DNA of 47,900 nucleotides from contig SVJL01000006.1 in NCBI GenBank assembly GCA_015068985.1, positions 1 to 47,900 on the forward strand. Reading direction: 5' to 3'. Shown here in pieces: positions 40,082-47,900 of this stretch. Positions within the stretch are counted from its first letter, which is position 1. Every line of letters starts with the position of its first letter. The notes below the pieces were generated by a model, which searched no databases, was not told where the DNA came from, and saw only the letters and a program-made list of their open reading frames with translations. The position numbers were made by a program, and so were the translations under genes. Origin of the DNA: Oscillospiraceae bacterium. GTDB taxonomy: Bacteria > Bacillota > Clostridia > UMGS1810.

Positions 40082-41473
40082 ATGAAAAAAGACGTTGTAA
40101 TTGTTGGTGCAGGTCCTGCCGGAATTTTCACCGCTCTTGAAATGATAAAAAACAACTCAAAGAAGAGTATTGTTATTGTGGAGAAGGGTGCACCCATCGA
40201 AAAAAGACACTGCCCTAAATCAAAAACTCAGAAGTGCGTTTCGTGCAAGCCCTATTGTCACATCACAACCGGTTTTTCCGGTGCGGGAGCTTTTTCTGAC
40301 GGTAAGCTTTCGTTGTCTTATGAAGTTGGCGGCGATTTGCCTCAGCTCATTGGAAGCGAAAGGGCACAACAGCTCATTGACTACACCGACAAAATCTACC
40401 TTGATTTTGGTGCCGACGAGCACATTGAGGGCATTGGCAACACCGAAGAAGTGAGAAAAATCAGAACCCGTGCCATAAAAGCGGGGCTAAAGCTTGTTGA
40501 TTGCCCGATCCGTCACCTTGGCACCGAAAAAGCTCAGGAGCTCTATCAGCGAATTGAGGAGTATCTTCTTGCCAATGGTGTTGAAATTATGTTTGGCTAC
40601 GAATGCCGTGACATTATCCTCGATGGCAACACCTGCAAGGGTGTTATTATCGAAAAAGGCGGCGAAACCCAAACAATATATGCCGATGCAAACGTTATTG
40701 CAACAGGCCGCAGAGGGGCCGACTGGCTCGAAAAAATATGTGCAGAACACAGCATAGCTCATCAACCGGGAACTGTTGACATTGGCGTAAGGGTTGAGGT
40801 CAGAAGTGAAATTATGGAAAAGGTCAATGAGGTACTTTACGAATCAAAGCTCATTGGTCATCCGGCTCCTTTCAAAAATAAAGTAAGAACCTTCTGTCAG
40901 AATCCGGGCGGTTTTGTGAGTCAGGAAAACTATGATAACGACCTTGCCGTTGTTAACGGTCATTCCTACAAAGAACTCAAATCCGAAAATACCAATCTTG
41001 CCATTTTGTGTTCTCACAATTTCAGTGAGCCCTTTAACGAGCCGATTTCTTATGCTCAAAAAATTGGTGAGTTAACCAATATGCTTGCATCAGGAAAGAT
41101 TCTTGTTCAACGCTTTGGTGATATCCTCGACGGAAAAAGAACCTGGCAAAATGAACTTGCCGAATCAAACATCAAACCGACCCTGCCCGACGCTGTTGCA
41201 GGCGATATTACTGCCGCAATGCCCTACAGAGCTATGATAAATATAATCAACTTTATCAAAGCGATGGATGAGGTCGTGCCCGGTTTTGCATCTTACGAAA
41301 CCCTTTTGTATTCGCCTGAGCTAAAATTTTATTCAAACAGAATAAAGATGGATGAGCATTTGCGCACAAACGTGAATGGCTTGCATTGTCTCGGCGATTC
41401 AAGCGGATGGACAAGAGGCCTTATGATGGCATCTGTTATGGGGGTTATTATGGGCAGAGAATTATCAGAATAA
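40082..41473 (+). CDS. FAD-dependent oxidoreductase (COG2509 type)
   Basis: A 463-residue flavoprotein. FAD-binding VVIVGAGPAGIFTALEM at residues 5-21, then the Cys cluster HCPKSKTQKCVSCKPYC, TGFSGAGAFSDGKLSLS, and the second nucleotide-binding strand VIATGRRGADWL. The C-terminal GLHCLGDSSGWTRGLMMASV binds FAD. It belongs to the family of uncharacterised FAD-dependent dehydrogenases related to geranylgeranyl reductases and AlF-type enzymes; the substrate is not known. GAGGGAAG precedes ATG 40082, eleven bases after the Nif3 gene, so it is in the same operon. Confidence 0.85.
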   Translation: MKKDVVIVGAGPAGIFTALEMIKNNSKKSIVIVEKGAPIEKRHCPKSKTQKCVSCKPYCHITTGFSGAGAFSDGKLSLSYEVGGDLPQLIGSERAQQLIDYTDKIYLDFGADEHIEGIGNTEEVRKIRTRAIKAGLKLVDCPIRHLGTEKAQELYQRIEEYLLANGVEIMFGYECRDIILDGNTCKGVIIEKGGETQTIYADANVIATGRRGADWLEKICAEHSIAHQPGTVDIGVRVEVRSEIMEKVNEVLYESKLIGHPAPFKNKVRTFCQNPGGFVSQENYDNDLAVVNGHSYKELKSENTNLAILCSHNFSEPFNEPISYAQKIGELTNMLASGKILVQRFGDILDGKRTWQNELAESNIKPTLPDAVAGDITAAMPYRAMINIINFIKAMDEVVPGFASYETLLYSPELKFYSNRIKMDEHLRTNVNGLHCLGDSSGWTRGLMMASVMGVIMGRELSE

Positions 41474-41476
41474 ATC

Positions 41477-41530
41477 AAAAAGCCGATTGTGTGCTCGTTG
41501 TATGGAACACCCAATCGGTTTTTTATTTTT
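41477..41530. terminator. Bidirectional terminator after the FAD oxidoreductase gene
   Basis: Stem AAAAAGCCGATTG with CAATCGGTTTTTT (41477-41489 with 41512-41524, one G-U), then a T-rich tail. It also ends the minus-strand DUF4397 gene that stops at 41530. Confidence 0.75.
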
Positions 41531-42150
41531 TACAGATAAAATCCACTGTAGCTTCCCGAATCTATTGTAAAAATACAATTTGGTGATGAATTGTTGTCAT
41601 TTGGAGGCAAAACAAAAAGTGTGTTGTATTTTCTGCATTTTATGCTTTGCTTGCCATATCCGGCAAGAATGTTTTGGTTGTTGTGGTGTCTGATTTTGAG
41701 CTCATACAAATCGGGCACCATTTCAATATATCTGGTAACAGCCAGATAGCCTACGTCAGATGCAAAGCATTTTTCGTTTGCATATATGTCGATAGTCTTA
41801 TCGTTGTTAAACAGATTACATATTCTCAGATGGCCGTATTCGGGTGTAGTTTTGTCGGCATTTTCATCAATTGCATAAAGCGAGACGTTATCTTCCGAGC
41901 CAACTGCACAAATTGTGTGCACAACTCCCGGCTCTGCGTTAAACGCCATACTTGCCAGCACCGTATCATTTTTGCACACTCTGAAATTGGTTAACCCTCT
42001 CGCACATTTTACATATTCTCCCGCATAACCGCAAGCTGCATTTGTTGAGATTGGAGAGTTAAAAACATAAAAATCAACACCGTCATTTTCTGATGCATTA
42101 ATAAATCGCACATATGGGTGTAACAAAACGGGTTCGTTTGCATTATTCAA
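41530..42150 (-). CDS. DUF4397-domain protein
   Basis: A 206-residue beta-rich protein. The motif pair YVRFINASENDGVDFYVFN and LRICNLFNNDKTIDIYANE is that of DUF4397 (PF14344), two repeats. No signal peptide or anchor is visible. It follows the propeller-like gene by 24 bases on the same strand, so both form a two-gene unit. Function unknown; such proteins in clostridia are sometimes spore- or envelope-associated, but no sequence sign proves that here. Confidence 0.75.
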   Translation of the reverse strand: MNNANEPVLLHPYVRFINASENDGVDFYVFNSPISTNAACGYAGEYVKCARGLTNFRVCKNDTVLASMAFNAEPGVVHTICAVGSEDNVSLYAIDENADKTTPEYGHLRICNLFNNDKTIDIYANEKCFASDVGYLAVTRYIEMVPDLYELKIRHHNNQNILAGYGKQSIKCRKYNTLFVLPPNDNNSSPNCIFTIDSGSYSGFYL

Positions 42151-42174
42151 AATTGCAACATTCCTTTCAAAAAA

Positions 42175-43470
42175 TCACTCAGTTGGGTGAGATGCGACAA
42201 AAGCATCTGCATCGTTTTCTGTGTTTGGCAAAGCTTCGTCAATGGTCATACTTTCAAATAGTCTGATATTTTCTTCATCTTTTTCGCCAATATCGTCATT
42301 TTCTGTTCTTTGGCTGTCTGTGTGTTGTGAGTTGTTAATCTGAGAGAACACATCAAACTCACTTCTTGTTTTAAAATCCTCAAGTTCTTTCAAAAATATG
42401 CAAAGCTTTCCTATGTTCTCACTCATTTGCACAACTGCCTGCTCAATGCGACCGAGCTTTTGCACAAACTCCTCAGAGCTTATGTCGGAATTGAACCTTC
42501 TTGGAGTGTCAAAGTTGTTTTTTGCTTTGTTCATCAAATCATTCCTTTCAAACTGCTTGTTATCTTTGCTTTTTGTCATATTCACACTGCTCATATGTAT
42601 GCAGTCGCTAAAGTTTATTCCGTTCTCCCTGTACCGTACAAACTCGATGTAATTTCCGACTATGGCAGGAGAGGTGAAGTTTTCTCCGTCGTCGGTACTT
42701 TTAGACATCATTGCTTTATTGCCCTCTGTCCAAAAAACTATAATTGCGTTGTTTTCGCATAATATTCCAATGTTTGAATTACGTGAAATGCCAAATGTTA
42801 TAATTTTTTCACTTTGTTGGCCATTGTCACCTGAAAAAATCAGGGTGGTATAATTCTTTTTAACTGTCACATATGCATACTTTGCAGAATGATTATTATA
42901 TGCCATTGCTATGCTAAAAACTTCGCTTTGAACCGGACTTCGTCCGTGATTTCTTCTTACAAAAAATTTGTCAAACACGGTTTCCTGATTTCTTCCGGCA
43001 CTGTCTCTATAAAAAACCCGCGTGCCATCTTCAGAATGTGAACATATGCAGAAACATTTTTTACTGTCAACAATATCTACAATTTCGGGTGTAACATATA
43101 ATTTTTCAGCCGAAAAGCAGTGCTTAACAAGCATATTCCTGTCGTTGTGCTCCATAATATAAAATGCACACAGCATATTTTCGCTAATAGTCAGTTTTAT
43201 ATTGCATATTTTTTGCCGCTTGTCTTTGGATTGAAAAATATCATATTTTTTCCACACGTTACCGTCATATTTCAAATACAAAAGTCCGCCCTTTACGGTC
43301 TGAATCAAAAAATGAAAAAAGTCATTTTTGTCACATAATCCGTCATATTCTTTGCTAACATCGCTCAATATAACGCTGATGCCACCGTTGTCGGTCTCCA
43401 TCACAAATTCCGATGAAGAATTTGTATAAAATTTATATAATCCAAGACTGTTTTTCAACAGCAATTGCAT
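42175..43470 (-). CDS. Propeller-like protein with acidic C-terminal tail
   Basis: A 431-residue protein. The first ~300 residues are strand-rich with repeated blade-like units such as LLYLKYDGNVWKKYDIFQS and MMSKSTDDGENFTSPAIVG; the latter contains a BNR/Asp-box (S-x-D-x-G-x-x-F). The end is a predicted coiled helix (LGRIEQAVVQMSENIGKLC) followed by an acidic, low-complexity tail. GGGGTGA precedes ATG 43470. No signal peptide. I recognise no named family; the coupling to the DUF4397 gene suggests a shared role, possibly in a spore or envelope layer. Confidence 0.6.
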   Translation of the reverse strand: MQLLLKNSLGLYKFYTNSSSEFVMETDNGGISVILSDVSKEYDGLCDKNDFFHFLIQTVKGGLLYLKYDGNVWKKYDIFQSKDKRQKICNIKLTISENMLCAFYIMEHNDRNMLVKHCFSAEKLYVTPEIVDIVDSKKCFCICSHSEDGTRVFYRDSAGRNQETVFDKFFVRRNHGRSPVQSEVFSIAMAYNNHSAKYAYVTVKKNYTTLIFSGDNGQQSEKIITFGISRNSNIGILCENNAIIVFWTEGNKAMMSKSTDDGENFTSPAIVGNYIEFVRYRENGINFSDCIHMSSVNMTKSKDNKQFERNDLMNKAKNNFDTPRRFNSDISSEEFVQKLGRIEQAVVQMSENIGKLCIFLKELEDFKTRSEFDVFSQINNSQHTDSQRTENDDIGEKDEENIRLFESMTIDEALPNTENDADAFVASHPTE

Positions 43471-43563
43471 TCAAATCACCCCGAATCTTTTATTAATTAA
43501 TATGAATCTGTTCACAAAATATTACGTAAATAAAAAATATAATAATAAAATTACAGAAAATGC

Positions 43564-43592
43564 TTTATTTTTATGAAAAAGTGTAGTATAAT
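43564..43592 (+). promoter_or_regulatory. Probable promoter of zapA
   Basis: TTTATT (43564-43569), 17-base spacer, perfect TATAAT (43587-43592), 56 bases before ATG 43648. The -35 is weak. Confidence 0.5.
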
Positions 43593-43647
43593 GTATACTG
43601 ATTATATTTATACAAACTCTTGATTTATTGCAGAAAAGAGGAATACT

Positions 43648-43995
43648 ATGGAAAAGAAAACAAAAGTTAATGCACGCATATTTGGTAATGACTATACATT
43701 TGTTGGAGTTGAAAGCGAAGAATATCTCAATAAGGTATGCTTCACTGTAGATAAGAAAATGCGTGAGATTGCTCAAAATCCTGCATTAAAGCCTTTGAGA
43801 ATATCGGTTTTAACTGCAGTTAATATGTGTGATGATTACTACAAAACAAAATATATGCTTGACCGTGCCAATGCAGAACTTAAAAAGGTGAAAGATGAGC
43901 TTGCCGAGCTTCGCGAAGATGTTGCAGCATGGGAAGAAGAAAAGAAATATCTTAAAGAAGAAATTCAATCCTACAGAAAGAATGGCTTGAGATAA
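43648..43995 (+). CDS. zapA: Cell division protein ZapA
   Basis: A 115-residue protein. The N-terminal domain (VNARIFGNDYTFVGVESEEY) is the ZapA fold, and residues 70-110 form a coiled coil (ELKKVKDELAELREDVAAWE). ZapA bundles FtsZ filaments. AGAGGAAT precedes ATG 43648. Its stop TAA overlaps the ATG of the U32 peptidase gene (TAATG), a pairing common in clostridia. Confidence 0.88.
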   Translation: MEKKTKVNARIFGNDYTFVGVESEEYLNKVCFTVDKKMREIAQNPALKPLRISVLTAVNMCDDYYKTKYMLDRANAELKKVKDELAELREDVAAWEEEKKYLKEEIQSYRKNGLR

Positions 43996-46085
43996 TGAAG
44001 TCCAACATTGAAATTTTAGCTCCGGGCGGTAGTCTGGAATGTCTTAAAACAGCCATCGATTCCGGTGCAGATGCGGTATATTTTGGCGGTTCAAAATTTG
44101 GTGCACGTTCAAATGCTGTTAACCTTTCGAATGAGCAGATAACCGAAGCGGTTGAATATGCTCATCTTCGTTTTGCTAAAGTGTATGTTGTTGTGAACAC
44201 GCTTTTGTCCGACAAAGAGCTTTCTGAGGCTTTTGAATTCATAAAGTTTTGCTATATTGAGGGTGTAGATGGAGTTATTGTTCAGGATATTGGTGTTTTC
44301 AGAATGATAAAATCATCATTCCCCGATTTCAGGGTTCATGCAAGCACTCAGCTCACAATTCATAATCTCGACGGCGCTCTGTGGGCACAAAAAATGGGCA
44401 TCGATCGTGTTGTGCTTTCGAGGGAATTGTCTTTTGATGAAATCAAGCACATTGCGTCAAACACCACCATCGAGCTTGAGGTTTTTGTTCATGGTGCGCT
44501 TTGTATGAGCTATTCAGGTCAGTGCCTTATGTCGAGCTTTCTTGGCGGCAGAAGCGGCAACAGGGGAGGGTGTGCTCAGCCTTGCCGTCTTGCCTACACT
44601 CTTGCCGATTCAAACGGCAAAAATGTTTCGGAGAAGGGCAAATATCTTCTCAGTCTCAAAGACCTCTGCCTTATAGACCACATTGCAGACCTAAAAAAAA
44701 TTGGTATCACATCGCTCAAAATTGAGGGCAGAATGAAAAGCGAGTCATACGTTAGTGCCGTGTGTGGCATATATAATAAATACAGAGACGGTGGCAAAGT
44801 GTCTGATGAAGACCGAACTCTTCTTGCCAACATTTTTAGTCGCGGGGGATTCACCAAAGGCTATTATAACCGCGAATACGGCAGAGATATGTTATGCTAT
44901 AACTCCAATCAAGACCATATTTTTGACTCTGCAACCGAAACGGTTAAAACCAAGGCAAAGGAATATTCCGAGTCGGAATATAAAATAGCTGTTGATGCTG
45001 AGTTTGAGATGAAGCTCAATCAAAAGCCGGTTTTCAAAATAACATATGATGGTAAATCCTTTTGCTGTGAGGGCGAAAACAATGCAGAATCTGCCTCCTC
45101 TGCTCCTGTAACAAAGGAGCGGATTGAGCAACAGCTTTTAAAGCTTGGCGGCACTGTGTTTGCATATTCATCCCTAAAGCTTGACGTTGAAGGCAATCTC
45201 TACATTTCTGTCAAAGACATAAACACCTTGAGGCGTAATTGCTTCTTGCTCGTTCAAAAGCATATTCTGGGCGAAAAACGAAGCTTTAGCGGCAAAATGC
45301 CCGATATAATAAAACCTGCATTCAAAGAGCAGTCGCCTCTTTATACCGCATCGGTTTTAACAGAGGCTCAGGCAAAAAGAGCTTATGAGCTTGGTTTTGA
45401 AAAAATATATGTTCCATATTCAGAGTATGTTCACAATAAAGAGCTATACGATTCTGATGCCGATGTATTTGCTGTTAAGCTTCCGCCAATAATGCACGAC
45501 AGTTTAAGGGTGGATTATGATGCTATACAAACTGATGAGGTTATGATAACAAACATCGGTCAGCTAAGCCATAGCTGGAGCGGAAAAAGAATCAGTGCAG
45601 ATTATCGCCTGAATGTTTTTAATTCTCTTTCGATAAAACAGCTTATGACCATGGGTGTGAGCCAATGCACGGTTTCTGCCGAATTAAGCCTTGCGCAGAT
45701 AAAAGAGCTTGGCAAATCAATACCCATTGAAGCAGTTGTGTATGGAAGAATTGCAATGATGACAATGCGAAATTGCGTCGTCAGATCTGCAAAAGACAAA
45801 TGCGGTTGCAAAACAGGCGAGGTCTATTATCTTAAAGACCGCAAAAACTATGATTTCCCACTGATTACCGACAAAGCCTCTTGTACCAACGTTATATACA
45901 ACAGCACCCCCATTGTTATGTCGGACCGAATGGACGAGATAAAACCTTGCGGTGTATCTTACTACAGATTCGATTTCACAACCGAAACACCCGATGAAAT
46001 GAACAAAATTTTTGAACTGTATGAAAAAGGCAAAAAAGCAGGATTCTTTTTCACCAGAGGACATTACTATAAAAATGTTTTATAA
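43995..46085 (+). CDS. U32-family peptidase/RlhA-like protein
   Basis: A 696-residue protein. ILAPGGSLECLKTAIDSGAD and AVYFGGSKFGARSNA start the U32 domain; EVFVHGALCMSYSGQCLMSS and GGCAQPCRLAY carry the Cys residues that bind an iron-sulfur cluster in the family. A second domain of DUF3656 type follows after about residue 380, ending with GRIAMMTMRNCVVR and FTRGHYYKNVL. Members include the 23S rRNA hydroxylation factor RlhA and the prephenate-dependent enzymes; older annotation calls them collagenase-like. Translation is coupled to zapA. Confidence 0.88.
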   Translation: MKSNIEILAPGGSLECLKTAIDSGADAVYFGGSKFGARSNAVNLSNEQITEAVEYAHLRFAKVYVVVNTLLSDKELSEAFEFIKFCYIEGVDGVIVQDIGVFRMIKSSFPDFRVHASTQLTIHNLDGALWAQKMGIDRVVLSRELSFDEIKHIASNTTIELEVFVHGALCMSYSGQCLMSSFLGGRSGNRGGCAQPCRLAYTLADSNGKNVSEKGKYLLSLKDLCLIDHIADLKKIGITSLKIEGRMKSESYVSAVCGIYNKYRDGGKVSDEDRTLLANIFSRGGFTKGYYNREYGRDMLCYNSNQDHIFDSATETVKTKAKEYSESEYKIAVDAEFEMKLNQKPVFKITYDGKSFCCEGENNAESASSAPVTKERIEQQLLKLGGTVFAYSSLKLDVEGNLYISVKDINTLRRNCFLLVQKHILGEKRSFSGKMPDIIKPAFKEQSPLYTASVLTEAQAKRAYELGFEKIYVPYSEYVHNKELYDSDADVFAVKLPPIMHDSLRVDYDAIQTDEVMITNIGQLSHSWSGKRISADYRLNVFNSLSIKQLMTMGVSQCTVSAELSLAQIKELGKSIPIEAVVYGRIAMMTMRNCVVRSAKDKCGCKTGEVYYLKDRKNYDFPLITDKASCTNVIYNSTPIVMSDRMDEIKPCGVSYYRFDFTTETPDEMNKIFELYEKGKKAGFFFTRGHYYKNVL

Positions 46086-46112
46086 ATGAAAATAAAAAGG
46101 AAGGTTTATGCA

Positions 46113-46568
46113 ATGAACACAGCAGAGATTAATATTAAATTTTTAGATAATAATAAAGAAAAAGAAGTTCCTTTTTACGCAACAGAGGGTTCAGCCGGAA
46201 TGGACCTGAAAGCCGTTTTGGAAGAGGACGTTGTTCTCGAGCCTCTTGAGCGTGCTCTAATTCCCACGGGCATTGCAATTTCGCTGCCGGGGCCTCAATA
46301 CGGAGCGTTTCTTTTTGCCCGTTCAGGTCTTGCATCAAAGCATGGTATAACTCTTGCCAATTGCGTTGGCGTTGTAGACAGCGACTACACAGGCGAAATC
46401 AAAGTTGCACTCGTTAATCTCAGCAACAAACCCTACACAATATCAAACGGCGAAAGAATTGCCCAGATGGTCATAATGGAAGTTAGTAAGGCGAACTTTA
46501 ACGTTGTTGCAGATCTTGAAAAAACAAAGCGAGGCAGTGGCGGATTCGGTTCAACCGGAACCCACTGA
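46113..46568 (+). CDS. dut: dUTP diphosphatase
   Basis: A 151-residue trimeric dUTPase that hydrolyses dUTP to dUMP and keeps uracil out of DNA. All five family motifs are visible: AGMDLKA, ARSGLASKHGI, GVVDSDYTGEIKVALVN, NGERIAQMVI and the C-terminal KRGSGGFGSTG. ATG 46113 is chosen because AGGAAGG lies eight bases before it; the frame is open from 46086. Confidence 0.93.
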   Translation: MNTAEINIKFLDNNKEKEVPFYATEGSAGMDLKAVLEEDVVLEPLERALIPTGIAISLPGPQYGAFLFARSGLASKHGITLANCVGVVDSDYTGEIKVALVNLSNKPYTISNGERIAQMVIMEVSKANFNVVADLEKTKRGSGGFGSTGTH

Positions 46569-46584
46569 TTATGGAGAGAAGACA

Positions 46585-47223
46585 ATGAGATTTATTCTTG
46601 CATCAAAATCACCCCGACGCCGTGAAATTCTTTCCGGCATAGGCATGAAATTTGATATTCTGGAAAGCAGTGTTGATGAGTCGGTTATTCCGACCACTCT
46701 TGAACCAAGGTTGTATGTTCAGGAACTTGCAATGCTAAAATCAACCGATGTTGCATCCAAAGTGGGTGAGGGGAGCTATGTTGTTGGTGCCGACACGGTT
46801 GTTGTTCACAACGGCAAAATCATCGGTAAACCTCAAAACTATGATGAAGCATTTGCTATGCTTTCTTCTTTTTCAGCTTCGTCTCACAAAGTTGTATCAG
46901 GCATATCGGTAACCAACAGTTCCAATATGACAACAGTTACCGACTATTGCGAAACCGAAGTTTATTTTTCGGATATGTCCGATGAAGAAATTTCAGATTA
47001 TATCAATACATACAAACCCTTTGACAAAACGGGTGTATCTAAAGGGTATACGGACGAAAAACCGCGTCATTATTGGGAAGATAAGGCCGGAGGATACGGG
47101 ATTCAAGAATCATTTGGTATGAAATTTATAAAAGGAATCAGGGGCGATTATTATAACGTCGTCGGATTACCAATATCGAAATTGTATCAGCTTTTAAAAA
47201 AAGAGTTCAATATAACCATATAA
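46585..47223 (+). CDS. maf: Maf-family nucleoside triphosphate pyrophosphatase with mosaic 3' end
   Basis: A 212-residue house-cleaning pyrophosphatase acting on modified or non-canonical dTTP/UTP. Signature ILASKSPRRREIL at the N-terminus, VGADTVVVHNGKIIGKPQN in the middle, GYGIQESFGMKFIKGIRGDY and YNVVGLPISK at the end. Family members read P-x-DKAGAYGIQ in one piece. Here DKTG (47023-47034) is followed by an extra 15 residues and then DKAG (47080-47091), so the motif is doubled. Codon use changes at the same point. It looks as though the 3' end was replaced when a serine-recombinase element integrated. ATG 46585 follows GGAGAGAAG. Confidence 0.85.
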   Translation: MRFILASKSPRRREILSGIGMKFDILESSVDESVIPTTLEPRLYVQELAMLKSTDVASKVGEGSYVVGADTVVVHNGKIIGKPQNYDEAFAMLSSFSASSHKVVSGISVTNSSNMTTVTDYCETEVYFSDMSDEEISDYINTYKPFDKTGVSKGYTDEKPRHYWEDKAGGYGIQESFGMKFIKGIRGDYYNVVGLPISKLYQLLKKEFNITI

Positions 47224-47225
47224 AA

Positions 47226-47254
47226 AGACGTCCATTTTCGGACGTCTCTTTTTT
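47226..47254. terminator. Terminator between maf and the recombinase gene
   Basis: An 8-bp perfect stem AGACGTCC/GGACGTCT (47226-47233 with 47240-47247), loop ATTTTC, then CTTTTTTG. Active for maf; A-rich sequence on the other side gives some activity for the recombinase gene. Confidence 0.8.
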
Positions 47255-47258
47255 GTAA

Positions 47259-47900
47259 TTAAATGAATTTCCAATGAATCATAATTTTTTCGTTGTCAAT
47301 CTCGATATAATATATTAACGTTTCAATCATTAAACGGATTCGGTCAAAATCTCCACTCGCTAAAATTTCGTCAAACTCTTTAACTATTTGAATTGTTTCG
47401 TCGTGGGTTAATTCTGCAGTATCGACCGTTAATTTTTTTAATTCTTTTTCGAGCTTGTTTTTTTGTTCGTTTAACGGATCTATTTTTCCGGAAACCTGAT
47501 CGATTGTAAATTTACCGATTCCGTACAAATCCATAAAACGTGATATTTGCTCGTCGATTTTTTTAATCTCGTCTTTTAATAATACGACTTTATTACTATT
47601 ATCGGAATCCTCAAAACTTTTATCTTTTAGGGTATTAAAGTATTCCGGGTCCATAGCTAATTTTTTAATCTCGTTAAAAACTAAATTGTCGAGTTCGTTC
47701 ATTTTCCAATTTTTATTTTTACAATTTGGATCCTTAATCATTTTCTTAACTTTTTTACATCGACTATGACACATATACCACAATATCGGCTCGGCTCCTG
47801 GGCGTTTTCTATAGTTGGCTTGTTTTGTGTATTTGGCTCCACAATTTTTACAATACAATAGACCGCCTAAATACGTATTTTGCGCGCCGGCTTTTATACC
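47259..47900 (-). CDS. Large serine recombinase, C-terminal part (partial)
   Basis: The frame runs off the right edge; about 213 C-terminal residues are visible. It reads GAQNTYLGGLLYCKNCG, the junction typical of large serine recombinases where the recombinase domain meets the zinc beta ribbon. The ribbon continues with WYMCHSRCKK and NCKNKNWKM, followed by a long coiled coil (VVLLKDEIKKIDEQISRF to KNKLEKELKKL). The N-terminal catalytic Ser domain lies outside the window. These enzymes integrate and excise phage and conjugative elements at specific att sites; the neighbouring mosaic maf is a candidate site. Confidence 0.88.
   Translation of the reverse strand, partial: GIKAGAQNTYLGGLLYCKNCGAKYTKQANYRKRPGAEPILWYMCHSRCKKVKKMIKDPNCKNKNWKMNELDNLVFNEIKKLAMDPEYFNTLKDKSFEDSDNSNKVVLLKDEIKKIDEQISRFMDLYGIGKFTIDQVSGKIDPLNEQKNKLEKELKKLTVDTAELTHDETIQIVKEFDEILASGDFDRIRLMIETLIYYIEIDNEKIMIHWKFI

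Larger units (their letters stand above)
47035..47900. mobile_element. Left end of an integrated serine-recombinase element
   Basis: The right edge of the window holds a large serine recombinase gene directed toward maf, and a maf 3' end of different style starting at about 47035. The boundary is inferred from the doubled DK-G motif; the element continues beyond the window, so its type (prophage, ICE or small mobilisable element) is not known. Confidence 0.6.

Noticed and set aside
41481-41500. TGTGCTCGTT as a fourth TetR operator
   Set aside because: Only one half-site is present and it lies in the loop of a terminator.
1-47900. CRISPR array or rRNA genes
   Set aside because: No regularly spaced direct repeats and no rRNA-like sequence were seen on either strand.

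Overview
The window looks like the chromosome of a Gram-positive clostridial (Bacillota, Clostridia) bacterium. The support is direct: AGGAGG-type ribosome binding sites, TTGACA/TATAAT promoters, SLH-anchored exoproteins, a fabH-acpP-fabK-fabD-fabG-fabF-fabZ-accD-accA cluster, rodA, zapA, trmK, a U32 peptidase and J-proteins of clostridial type. The species cannot be named from this sequence; a gut Oscillospirales/Monoglobaceae-like lineage is only a guess based on the SLH-anchored polysaccharide lyases.

Layout. 1-404: tail of an AICAR transformylase gene (purH-type), closed by a two-way terminator. 476-19966: a glycosaminoglycan-type polysaccharide locus. A divergent AraC regulator faces a seven-gene, 18-kb operon: a UGL-like protein that has lost both catalytic Asp, a 2510-residue SLH-anchored heparinase II/III-type lyase, a non-catalytic secreted protein with the same accessory modules, an intracellular GH20 hexosaminidase, an SLH protein, an intact unsaturated glucuronyl hydrolase and an intracellular heparinase II/III-type lyase. 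Together they would cut a uronic acid/hexosamine polymer at the cell wall, then finish the oligosaccharides inside. No sulfatase and no transporter are present.

19965-25039: rodA (minus), then a plus-strand run of DUF5685 protein, J-protein with a Cys-rich tail, membrane protein, mutarotase-like protein, VOC protein and a small membrane protein. 25101-33146: the type II fatty-acid synthesis operon on the minus strand, headed by a TetR regulator. Three copies of the palindrome AGCACA-N3-TGTGCT lie at the tetR and fabH promoters, so this is probably a self-contained regulon. Two near-identical 99-bp repeats with terminator-like ends (24579 and 32473), plus a diverged third copy, are unexplained; one supplies the last codons of tetR. 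33344-34915: a divergent patatin/acyl-ACP thioesterase pair, continuing the lipid theme.

34916-38079: an intergenic cluster of three DnaA boxes, a DUF1858 protein, then a McrB-like AAA+ ATPase with altered catalytic motifs overlapping a gene with a PUA/EVE-like domain, and a zinc-ribbon membrane protein. 38133-38287: tRNA-Pro(GGG) and tRNA-Arg(CCT). 38581-47223: housekeeping genes (trmK, Nif3 family, FAD oxidoreductase, zapA, U32 peptidase, dut, maf) interrupted by a minus-strand pair of unknown role (DUF4397 protein and propeller-like protein). 47035-47900: the edge of an integrated element. A large serine recombinase runs off the window, and the maf 3' end looks as if it was replaced by the element at a DK-G site.
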